A DNA stretch of 5,698 nt, from assembly GCA_036505735.1 (NCBI GenBank), contig DASXSZ010000041.1, forward strand, positions 1-5,698, in the 5' to 3' direction. Below the pieces are notes generated by a model, which worked only from the letters and a program-made list of their open reading frames with translations, made no database searches and was not told the origin of the DNA. The position numbers and the translations under genes are program-made. This DNA comes from DASUPK01 sp036505735 (lineage in GTDB: Bacteria; Actinomycetota; Thermoleophilia; Solirubrobacterales; 70-9). This document shows, one piece after another, positions 1 through 5,698 of this stretch; the first letter of the stretch is position 1; each line of letters opens with the position of its first letter.

Positions 1-2
1 AG

Positions 3-197
3 CCCGGCGAGCTGTACGAGTACCTCACCGCACTCGCCGACGGCCACCGGATCCTGGCGCGCTTCGCGCTGCTCTTCGGACGGCGCCGCCGGCGTCGGCC
101 CTCGGCTGAAGCGGTGCGGCGCTATCGAGCGCTCGTCGCGCTGCAGAAGCGTCTCGACGCTCGCGCCGGCGGTCTCGCGGCGCTGGAGCGGACCTGA
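3..197 (+). CDS. C-terminal end of an unidentified protein (partial, 64 codons)
   Basis: The frame starting at base 3 is open from the window edge to a TGA at 195-197 and gives the last 64 residues of a protein whose start lies outside the window. It begins PGELYEYLTALADGHRIL, continues through a hydrophobic patch (ARFALLF, residues 19-25) into a run of six arginines (27-32), and ends in a helical, Ala/Leu/Arg-rich tail (AEAVRRYRALVALQKRLDAR). The GC-rich third codon positions and plausible amphipathic helices favour this frame. Frame 2 hits a stop near base 108, and frame 1 stays open but reads as Cys/Ser/Arg-rich nonsense. I do not recognise the family. It lies 35 bases upstream of the FAD oxidoreductase on the same strand, so the two could share a transcript. 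The fragment is too short to infer a function. Confidence 0.55.
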   Translation, partial: PGELYEYLTALADGHRILARFALLFGRRRRRRPSAEAVRRYRALVALQKRLDARAGGLAALERT

Positions 198-232
198 CGG
201 CCCGGCTTACCTCCCCACTTGCCGAGCTTCCC

Positions 233-1609
233 ATGCGTGCGATCGAGCAGGCCTGCTACTGGCTAGCGCGGCGATCGCGCGCGCCCGATCCGCCCCTCGA
301 AGGCCGTCGCGAGGCCGACGTGGCCATCGTCGGGGCGGGGTTCACCGGCCTCTGGACGGCCATCCGGCTGAAGGAGCTGGAGCCGCGCCTCGAGGTCGTG
401 CTGCTCGAGCAGGGCACGACTGCCTACGGCGCCAGCGGCCGCAACGCCGGCATCCTGAGCGACACCCTGGACCACTCCCACGCGCTCGCGATCGCCCACT
501 TCGGCCACGACGAGGCGGCGCGCCTGGCCCGGCTCGGCCGCGCGAACGTCGAGGAGATGCTGCGGTTCCTGTCCGTCCACGGCGTCACCTGCGACCTCGA
601 GCGCACCGGCATGCTCCACGTCGCGCTGCTGCCGCGTCATCTCGAGGAGCTCCGCGCCGACCTCGACTGCAGCCGCTCGCTCGGGATCGAGGACATGCGG
701 CTGCTGGACGAGGAAGAGACACGAGCCGAGCTTCATAGCGAGCGTTACCAGGGGGCCCTCTTCAACCCCGCGGGAAGCATCCTCGACCCGGTCTCCCTGG
801 TCGAGGGCCTGAAACGCGAGGCCATCCGTCGCGGCTGCGATGTCTTCGAGCAGACCCGCGTTCTCGCCGTGGAGAACGCCGGCGCCTCGGTCCGGGTGCG
901 CGCGACGGCCGGCGAGGTGCACGCCCGACAGGCCGTGCTCGCGACGAGCGCCTACACGCATCAGCTCCTGCCCCGGCTGCGATTCCGCTTCATCCCCCTG
1001 TATGACTACGTCCTCGCCAGCGAGCCTCTCACGGCGGCCCAGCGCGCCGCGATCGGCTGGGGGCGGCGGCAGGCCGTGGCCGACGCACGCACCTTCTTCA
1101 ACTACTATCGGCTGACCGCCGACGACCGGATCCTCTGGGGCACGAGCGAGGCGGCCTACTACCGAGGCAACCGCGTCGATCCCTCCTGCGATCACTCGGA
1201 ACACCACTATCGGGCGCTGCGCGAGAGCTTCGTCCGCCACTTCCCGGCCCTGGGTGCACTCGAGTTCCCTTATGCCTGGGGGGGCGCCATCTGCGCCACC
1301 ACCCGCTTCACTCCCTTCTTCGGCCGCGCGCTGCGTGGTCGCGTGCTGTACGGCCTCGGCTATACGGGAAATGGTCTCGGCAGCACACACCTGGCGGGCA
1401 AGATCCTGGCGCACCTGACGCTCGCGCGGCCGAGCCCGCTGCTCGACCTCGCGCTGGTGCGCCGGATGCCGCTGCCCTATCCCCCCGAGCCTCTCCGCAG
1501 CTGGGCCGTCGGCGCGGTGACTCGCCGACTGCGCCACGTCGACGCCGGCGGCCGGCCCGGCGCGCTCCTGCGGCTCCTGGACCTGCTTGGGATCGGGCTG
1601 TCGAGCTGA
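233..1609 (+). CDS. FAD-dependent amine oxidoreductase, DAO family (gamma-glutamylputrescine oxidase-like)
   Basis: This is a complete 458-residue flavoprotein of the D-amino-acid-oxidase superfamily (COG0665), most like the PuuB/OrdL branch that oxidises primary amines of acylated polyamines to aldehydes with FAD. The dinucleotide-binding GxGxxG is at residues 34-39 (VGAGFTGL) after beta-strand ADVAIV, with the ribose-binding acid at E59 (VVLLEQ). The family motif GASGRNAG is at 66-73. A Tyr-Trp pair at 9-10 precedes a PPLEG segment, as in PuuB-like proteins. The C-terminal half has FPYAWGG (345-351) and the FAD-closing GLGYTGNGLG (374-383). A Pro-rich tail (PPEPLR) and about 40 further residues follow, a tail I associate with this subfamily, so the protein looks full length. 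There is no signal peptide or membrane segment, so it should be cytosolic. The ATG at 233 places the motifs at normal distances, and no ATG/GTG/TTG precedes it in frame within the gap. No good Shine-Dalgarno is visible. The exact substrate is unknown; sarcosine, glycine or another amine are alternatives. Confidence 0.9.
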   Translation: MRAIEQACYWLARRSRAPDPPLEGRREADVAIVGAGFTGLWTAIRLKELEPRLEVVLLEQGTTAYGASGRNAGILSDTLDHSHALAIAHFGHDEAARLARLGRANVEEMLRFLSVHGVTCDLERTGMLHVALLPRHLEELRADLDCSRSLGIEDMRLLDEEETRAELHSERYQGALFNPAGSILDPVSLVEGLKREAIRRGCDVFEQTRVLAVENAGASVRVRATAGEVHARQAVLATSAYTHQLLPRLRFRFIPLYDYVLASEPLTAAQRAAIGWGRRQAVADARTFFNYYRLTADDRILWGTSEAAYYRGNRVDPSCDHSEHHYRALRESFVRHFPALGALEFPYAWGGAICATTRFTPFFGRALRGRVLYGLGYTGNGLGSTHLAGKILAHLTLARPSPLLDLALVRRMPLPYPPEPLRSWAVGAVTRRLRHVDAGGRPGALLRLLDLLGIGLSS

Positions 1610-1618
1610 CGCCCATGT

Positions 1619-1628
1619 GTCAAATGAC
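1619..1628. promoter_or_regulatory. Small dyad GTCA-AA-TGAC, possible operator
   Basis: The sequence GTCAAATGAC is an inverted repeat with 4-base arms and a 2-base centre. It sits in the 61-base gap between the oxidoreductase and the amidohydrolase, just upstream of the candidate -35 element. Its position would suit a transcription factor acting on the downstream genes. Arms this short can arise by chance and no known operator consensus is matched, so it is only a candidate. Confidence 0.2.
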
Positions 1629-1631
1629 GGA

Positions 1632-1660
1632 TAGGCAGCGACAGCGCGCCCGCCTAATAT
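1632..1660 (+). promoter_or_regulatory. Candidate sigma-70-type promoter for the amidohydrolase-receptor pair
   Basis: TAGGCA at 1632-1637 matches the -35 consensus TTGACA at 4 of 6 positions. TAATAT at 1655-1660 matches the -10 consensus TATAAT at 4 of 6, with a 17-base spacer. The -10 stands out as an AT-rich island in very GC-rich DNA. Transcription would begin near 1666-1668, leaving only about 3-5 bases before the ATG at 1671, so the mRNA would be nearly leaderless. That fits the lack of a convincing Shine-Dalgarno there (only GGGCGG, too close to the ATG). A small GC-rich dyad (CCGCC 1650-1654, GGCGG 1663-1667) flanks the -10. No Fur-box-like AT-rich palindrome is visible. Confidence 0.35.
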
Positions 1661-1670
1661 TGGGCGGCCG

Positions 1671-3446
1671 ATGATCCCGCTGAGGATCAGTCCCCTCGCC
1701 TGCCTACTCGGCGCCCTCTCCACAGCGGCGTGGGCTCACGCGGACACCGCCGACCTGATCGTCCATAACGCAAAGGTCTGGACAGTCGACGACTCGAGAC
1801 CGGTCGCGCAAGCGGTCTCCATCCGGGCTGGCCGCATCCTGCGCGTCGGGGCGAACGACGAAGTCTTCAGGGATCGCGGCCCGGCCACCCGCCTGATCGA
1901 CGTCAAGGGCGCCCTCGTCCTGCCGGGCTTCATCGACGCCCACACCCATTTCGAGAACGCCGCTGATTGGCTCTTCAACCTGAGTCTCTACGGCGTCACC
2001 TCGCAAGACGAGCTGATCGAGCGGCTCCGGGAGAAGACGGCGCGGATCCCCAAGGGTCTCTGGATCACCGGCGGCGACCTGGGCGCCTATGCCGCCTGGG
2101 ACGCCCAGGCGCACGGGGAGAAGCCCGCGGACATCGAGCCGGATCTCGCGAAGGTGGACGCGGTGAGCCCCGATCACCCGGTCCTCCTCCGACGCGCCGA
2201 CCTCGCCTACTTCGCCAACTCGAAGGCCCTGGCCCTGGCCCGTATCGACCGCGACACCCCCGACCCGCGCGGCGGACGCTTCGGCCGCGAGCGCGGTACC
2301 GGCCAGCTCAATGGGATGCTCTTCGGACGCGCCGCCGAGCGCGTCGTGCAGCTCGTGCCGCCGCCCACCATCGAGCGCAAGCTGATCGGGGCCCGGGCGG
2401 CGCTCGCCGACCTCGCGAAGAGCGGCATCACCTCGATCCACGACATCGCGCGCATCGACGCCGTCACGCAGACGCAGCTCTTCCCCACCTTCGTCGAGAG
2501 AAGCTACTCCGACGTCCGCCTCTTCGAAGAGCTCCGGCGCCGCGGCGAGCTGACCGTGCGCGTCTACCCGATGCTCACGCTCCGTTCCTGGAGCGGCCTG
2601 GCGCGGGTCGGGATCGCGCCCGGCTCCGGGGACGAGTGGATCCGCTACGGGGCGCTGAAGGGGTTCGTGGACGGGATGATGATGCGCGAGCCCTTCGCGG
2701 ACAACCCGCGCTTCTCGGGAGGATTCACGTTCCGCGTCGTCGACGAGGCCACGATGCGCGAGGACATCGTGGCCGCCGACCGGGCGGGGTTCGACGCGGG
2801 ACTCCACGTCCTGGGGGACCGGGCCCACGGGCTGCTGCTCGATTGGTTCGAGGCGGCCGTCAGGCGCAATCCACCGCGCGATCGACGGTTCCGCCTGATC
2901 CACGCCTGGTTCCCCTCGCCGGCGGACGTGCGCCGGGCGGGCGCCTTGCGCCTCATCGCGGACATCACGCCGCAACACCTGATCGACGAGATCCCGACGC
3001 TCGAGAAGCAGCTCGGGGCCGAGCGCGCGCGCTTCGCGTTTCCCTGGCGGGCGCTGGCCGACGCCGGCGTCCGCCTGAACATCGTCTCGGACTGGCCCGG
3101 GGGCTACGCCGAGCAGACCCCGACCGCGCTCTCCCCCGTCGAGAACATCTTCATGGCCGTCACCCGGCGCGGCCTCGACGGGCGGCCGGCGGGCGGGTTC
3201 CACCCGGAGCAGGCCCTCACCGTCGAGGAGGCGGTCCGCGGCTACACCGTGAACCCCGCCTTCGCTTCGCGCGAGGAAGGCCTGAAGGGCACGATCGCCG
3301 AGCGGAAGCTCGCCGATCTGGTCGTGCTCTCGAAGGACATCCTCACCGTCCCCGTCGCCGAGATCCCGTCGGCGCGGGTGCTGTACACCATTCTCGGCGG
3401 GCGCATCGTCTACGAGGCGCCGCCTGCGCCAGGAGGCAAGCCATGA
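1671..3446 (+). CDS. Exported amidohydrolase, YtcJ-like (Amidohydro_3 family)
   Basis: This is a complete 591-residue metal-dependent hydrolase of the amidohydrolase superfamily, predicted to cleave an amide or other C-N bond in the periplasm. The N-terminus is a Sec signal peptide: MIPLR, a hydrophobic core, then AWAHA with likely cleavage after A24. A small beta domain (about 28-82) leads into the TIM barrel. The metal motif GFIDAHTH has H91 and H93. Later landmarks are HPVLLRR (169-175), FANSKAL (181-187), candidate metal-bridging K330 in LKGFVDG, H379 and H386 in HVLGDRAH, H411, PQHLID, and D474 in SDWP. The end (ADLVVLSKD, then a strand ending GGRIVYE) rebuilds the beta domain, so the enzyme is full length. 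The start is well fixed: a TAG at 1632-1634 is in frame and no other start codon lies between it and 1671. Compared with my recollection of the family, the DGH motif and the loop after K330 are altered. The stop overlaps the receptor start by 4 bases. The substrate cannot be read from sequence; YtcJ relatives include N-substituted formamide deformylase. Confidence 0.88.
   Translation: MIPLRISPLACLLGALSTAAWAHADTADLIVHNAKVWTVDDSRPVAQAVSIRAGRILRVGANDEVFRDRGPATRLIDVKGALVLPGFIDAHTHFENAADWLFNLSLYGVTSQDELIERLREKTARIPKGLWITGGDLGAYAAWDAQAHGEKPADIEPDLAKVDAVSPDHPVLLRRADLAYFANSKALALARIDRDTPDPRGGRFGRERGTGQLNGMLFGRAAERVVQLVPPPTIERKLIGARAALADLAKSGITSIHDIARIDAVTQTQLFPTFVERSYSDVRLFEELRRRGELTVRVYPMLTLRSWSGLARVGIAPGSGDEWIRYGALKGFVDGMMMREPFADNPRFSGGFTFRVVDEATMREDIVAADRAGFDAGLHVLGDRAHGLLLDWFEAAVRRNPPRDRRFRLIHAWFPSPADVRRAGALRLIADITPQHLIDEIPTLEKQLGAERARFAFPWRALADAGVRLNIVSDWPGGYAEQTPTALSPVENIFMAVTRRGLDGRPAGGFHPEQALTVEEAVRGYTVNPAFASREEGLKGTIAERKLADLVVLSKDILTVPVAEIPSARVLYTILGGRIVYEAPPAPGGKP
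3431..3436 (+). promoter_or_regulatory. Strong Shine-Dalgarno inside the amidohydrolase end
   Basis: AGGAGG lies six bases before the ATG at 3443, within the last codons of the amidohydrolase. It is the best ribosome-binding site in the window and fixes the receptor start. The receptor ATG and the hydrolase TGA share ATGA (3443-3446), a layout typical of translational coupling. Confidence 0.85.
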
Positions 3447-5698
3447 CCCGGTACTTCTCTTGCGGTCTCGCCGCTCTCGTCCTCGCGCTCGCGCCGGTGG
3501 CGAGCCGCGCTCAGGCGACCTCCGGCGCGATCTCCGGCCGCGTCGCCGACAACTCCGGAGGCCTGGTCCCGGGAGCGACCGTGACGCTCGAGCGTCCCGG
3601 CGCCGCGGCTCGATCTGCGCAGACCGACGGGAACGGCGCCTTCCGCTTCGAGGGAATCCCCGCCGGCGCGTACACGCTGCGGATCTCGCTCTCCGGCTTC
3701 GCCGAGGACGTGCGGCCGGTGGAGGTGAGCGCGGGCCAGGAGCGCAAGGTCGAGGTGACGCTGCGGCCGGCCGGGCTGAAGGAGGACGTGACGGTCACGG
3801 CCACGCGGACGCCCCAGGAGATCGCCGCCATCCCGGGATCTGTGACCGTCATCCCGCGCCGCGTCCTCATCGAGCAGACCCTGCCCAAGAGCGGCCTCGG
3901 GGACACGCTCGGCAAGATGGTGCCGGGGATGGCGGGGCCTCAACAGAGCGACAGCCAGGCCGGGCAGACGCTGCGCGGCCGCGTGCTGAGCGTCCTCATC
4001 GACGGGGTGCCGCAGTCGACCACCCGCAACGTCCAGCGAGACCTCGAGACGATCGACCCCTCCGCGATCGAGAGGATCGAGGTCCTCCGCGGGCCGACGG
4101 CGATCTACGGCGACGGCGCCACGGGCGGGGTCATCAACATCATCACGCGCATCCCGGGCGCCGGGAAGGCTCAGTTCACGACCGACCTCGATCTCGGTTC
4201 TTCGCTCACCCATCCCGACGGCAGCGTGTCCGGCCGCGTCTGGCAGTCCGCTTCCGGCAAGAAGGACCTGTTCGATTACTCGCTGAGCGGCTCCTTCGAG
4301 CACGTCGGCGGTTTCTTCGACGCCGAGGGCGACCGGGTCCCACCCGATCCCAACAACCAGGGCGGCCTCGCCGACTCCGACAACCTGGCGGGCTTCGCGA
4401 AGCTCGGCCTCGACTTCTCGGGCCAGCGATTCCAGTTGATGGTCAACCACGCCCGGCGCCGCCAGCACACGGACTTCACGACGGACCCCGCCGTGAACAC
4501 ACAGGCGGGCCACCAGAAGGCGCGCACCCTCGCGGGCCTCGACATCGAAGAGCCCCAGGGCGCCGACAACACCATCGTGAACCTGGAGTACCGCCGCCCG
4601 CATGTGCTGTCCAGCGAGGTCCACGCGCAGGCGTATTACCGGGACTACGCGAGCACGTTCTTCCCGCGCGACTTCCGCGCCGTGGCGGCCCGCGGAAACC
4701 TCGTCTACCAGTCCTTCGTGGAGTCCACGAAGAAGGGCGGCCGCCTGGAGATCGCGACCAGCTTCGAGGGCGCCAGACGCCCGGTCATCGTCTGGGGCTT
4801 GGACGCGACCCTCGAGAACACCGCCCAGCCGGTCTGGGTCCTCGACCCGGCCGCCTACGACCAGAGCCGCGGGCTCGTGTTCCGGATCACCGGCAGGCGG
4901 AGCTGGACACCGCCGATGGACCAGCGAAACCTGGCGGGCTTCGCGCACCTCGAGTGGAAGCCTCTCGACCGCGTCGTCCTGCGCGGCGGCGTACGGCACG
5001 AGCGGATCAAGGTCGACGTCGATGACTTCACCGTCCTCCAGGGCTTCGCGATCCCGGGCGGCAGGCTCGACTACCGGGCCACACCCGCCAACGCCGGCAT
5101 CGTCGTCAGCGCGAGCCAGAGCCTGAACGCCTTCTTCAATTTCTCGCAGGGCTTCTCGATCGCGGACATCGGCCTCGTGCTTCGTGCGGCGCCGAACGGC
5201 TTCACCGTGAATCGACTCCGTCCGGAGGCCCAGGTGGTCAACAACTACGAAGTGGGGATGCGCCTCTCCAGGCGAGCGGTCTCCGCCACCATCTCGGGCT
5301 TCTACAACACCTCGAAGTTCGGAGTGACCTTCGCCCCCGACTTCACGATGGTCCGTTCGCCGGAGAGGATCTACGGCGTCGAGACGACGCTGGACGCCTC
5401 TCCGGACGACAGACTGCGGCTCGGGCTCACCGGAACCTGGCTCGAGGGCAAGTTCGACCCGAACCGCACGGGCAACTACACCGCCTACCTTCCCGACGAC
5501 CGGATCCCCGCGCCGAAGGTCTCGTTCTACGTCGACCACCAGACGACCCCGCGTTGGCGCAACCGCGTGCAGGCCTTCTACAGCGCAGAGCGGGACCGAT
5601 TCGGGGCGCAGGGCCAGCCGGACCTCATCGGGCGGATCGGTTTCGGTCTCGCCCGGATCGAGCCGTACTTCCTGGTGGACGTCTTCAGCTATCTGAAC
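3443..5698 (+). CDS. TonB-dependent siderophore receptor, IutA-like, with N-terminal carboxypeptidase-regulatory-like domain (3' end outside window)
   Basis: The frame is open for all 752 codons to the window edge. It encodes an outer-membrane, TonB-energised importer, most likely for a ferric siderophore. A signal peptide (MTRYFSCGLAALVLALAP, probable cleavage after A23 in SRA) is followed by a carboxypeptidase-regulatory-like beta domain at about 28-108, with GRVADNSGGLVPGATVTL and TDGNGAFRFEGIPAGAYTL. A TonB-box-like EDVTVTATRT is at 114-123. The plug carries LRGRVLSVLIDGVPQ (177-191), then IERIEVLRGPTAIYG (209-223) and GATGGVINIIT (225-235). The layout of this plug and the barrel motif FSQGFSIADIGLVLRAA (567-583) with LRPEAQVVNNYEVGMR (592-607) resemble the IutA/schizokinen-receptor group. 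Barrel strands continue to YFLVDVFSYLN at the edge; by comparison with that group perhaps 70-100 residues, including the terminal strand, are missing. A strong AGGAGG and a 4-base overlap with the amidohydrolase indicate co-translation. The family call is firm; the hydroxamate-citrate ligand is inferred from remembered similarity. Confidence 0.92.
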   Translation, partial: MTRYFSCGLAALVLALAPVASRAQATSGAISGRVADNSGGLVPGATVTLERPGAAARSAQTDGNGAFRFEGIPAGAYTLRISLSGFAEDVRPVEVSAGQERKVEVTLRPAGLKEDVTVTATRTPQEIAAIPGSVTVIPRRVLIEQTLPKSGLGDTLGKMVPGMAGPQQSDSQAGQTLRGRVLSVLIDGVPQSTTRNVQRDLETIDPSAIERIEVLRGPTAIYGDGATGGVINIITRIPGAGKAQFTTDLDLGSSLTHPDGSVSGRVWQSASGKKDLFDYSLSGSFEHVGGFFDAEGDRVPPDPNNQGGLADSDNLAGFAKLGLDFSGQRFQLMVNHARRRQHTDFTTDPAVNTQAGHQKARTLAGLDIEEPQGADNTIVNLEYRRPHVLSSEVHAQAYYRDYASTFFPRDFRAVAARGNLVYQSFVESTKKGGRLEIATSFEGARRPVIVWGLDATLENTAQPVWVLDPAAYDQSRGLVFRITGRRSWTPPMDQRNLAGFAHLEWKPLDRVVLRGGVRHERIKVDVDDFTVLQGFAIPGGRLDYRATPANAGIVVSASQSLNAFFNFSQGFSIADIGLVLRAAPNGFTVNRLRPEAQVVNNYEVGMRLSRRAVSATISGFYNTSKFGVTFAPDFTMVRSPERIYGVETTLDASPDDRLRLGLTGTWLEGKFDPNRTGNYTAYLPDDRIPAPKVSFYVDHQTTPRWRNRVQAFYSAERDRFGAQGQPDLIGRIGFGLARIEPYFLVDVFSYLN

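Noticed and set aside
209..216. ACCTCCCC just before the oxidoreductase start
   Set aside because: It resembles the 16S anti-Shine-Dalgarno itself, so it cannot act as a ribosome site on this strand. On the other strand the purine-rich complement is not followed by a nearby start codon, so it looks like coincidence.
25..234. 69-codon - strand open frame near the left edge
   Set aside because: Arg/Ala/Ser-rich with no motif, and overlapped by the more protein-like partial + strand frame ending at 197.
1647..1667. GC-rich dyad as a terminator after the oxidoreductase
   Set aside because: The stem is only five base pairs around an AT-rich loop and no T-run follows. It overlaps the candidate -10 and runs up to the next ATG.
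1695..1703. Possible lipobox LAC in the amidohydrolase signal peptide
   Set aside because: The Cys is at residue 11, inside the hydrophobic core, with Pro at -3. A normal AHA cleavage site follows at 22-24, so a lipoprotein is unlikely.
263..1723. Long - strand open frame opposite the oxidoreductase
   Set aside because: The + strand carries clear FAD-binding motifs throughout; the antisense product has no recognisable domain.
1704..3203. Long - strand open frame opposite the amidohydrolase
   Set aside because: Composition-driven shadow of a gene with intact metal-site motifs.
3460..5025. 521-codon + strand frame inside the receptor gene
   Set aside because: Its translation is low-complexity Arg/Pro/Gly. 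The receptor frame is continuously open across the whole interval with family motifs, so there is no frameshift to explain.
3410..5539. Very long open frame on the - strand (709 codons)
   Set aside because: It is antisense to the well-supported TonB-dependent receptor. Its Arg/Val/Asp/Gly-rich, motif-free translation is the usual by-product of GC-rich third positions.

Overview
The window is GC-rich (roughly 70%) and densely packed, with every recognisable gene on the + strand. It suggests a Gram-negative, double-membraned bacterium: one protein is a TonB-dependent outer-membrane receptor and another carries a Sec signal peptide. The receptor has an N-terminal carboxypeptidase-regulatory-like (transthyretin-like) domain ahead of its plug, in the style common in Acidobacteriota and Bacteroidota. 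With the high GC, this makes Acidobacteriota or a similar high-GC lineage my best guess. That is inference; there is no rRNA or marker gene here.

Layout. Bases 3-197 hold the last 64 codons of a protein I do not recognise. After a 35-base gap, 233-1609 encodes a complete cytosolic FAD-dependent amine oxidoreductase of the DAO family, in the gamma-glutamylputrescine-oxidase-like (PuuB/OrdL) branch. A 61-base intergenic stretch follows. It contains a small dyad and a candidate promoter whose start point would fall almost on the next ATG. Bases 1671-3446 encode an exported amidohydrolase of the YtcJ / Amidohydro_3 family. Its stop codon overlaps the start of the last gene (3443 to the window end), which is preceded by a strong AGGAGG. 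That last gene is a TonB-dependent receptor, open for all 752 codons seen and cut by the window edge. Its plug reads like the aerobactin/schizokinen receptor group (IutA-like).

How the parts may work together. The hydrolase and receptor overlap by four bases and are almost certainly co-translated, so one unit makes an outer-membrane importer and an exported enzyme that breaks C-N bonds. The oxidase is the type that acts on primary amines of acylated diamines. One reading is a capture-and-dismantle route: the receptor imports a ferric hydroxamate-citrate siderophore or other amide conjugate, the periplasmic hydrolase cleaves it, and the oxidase uses the released amine. The gene families and arrangement are seen in the sequence; the pathway is a hypothesis. 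No RNA genes, mobile elements, CRISPR arrays or large repeats were seen, and no stretch over 300 bases lacks a gene.
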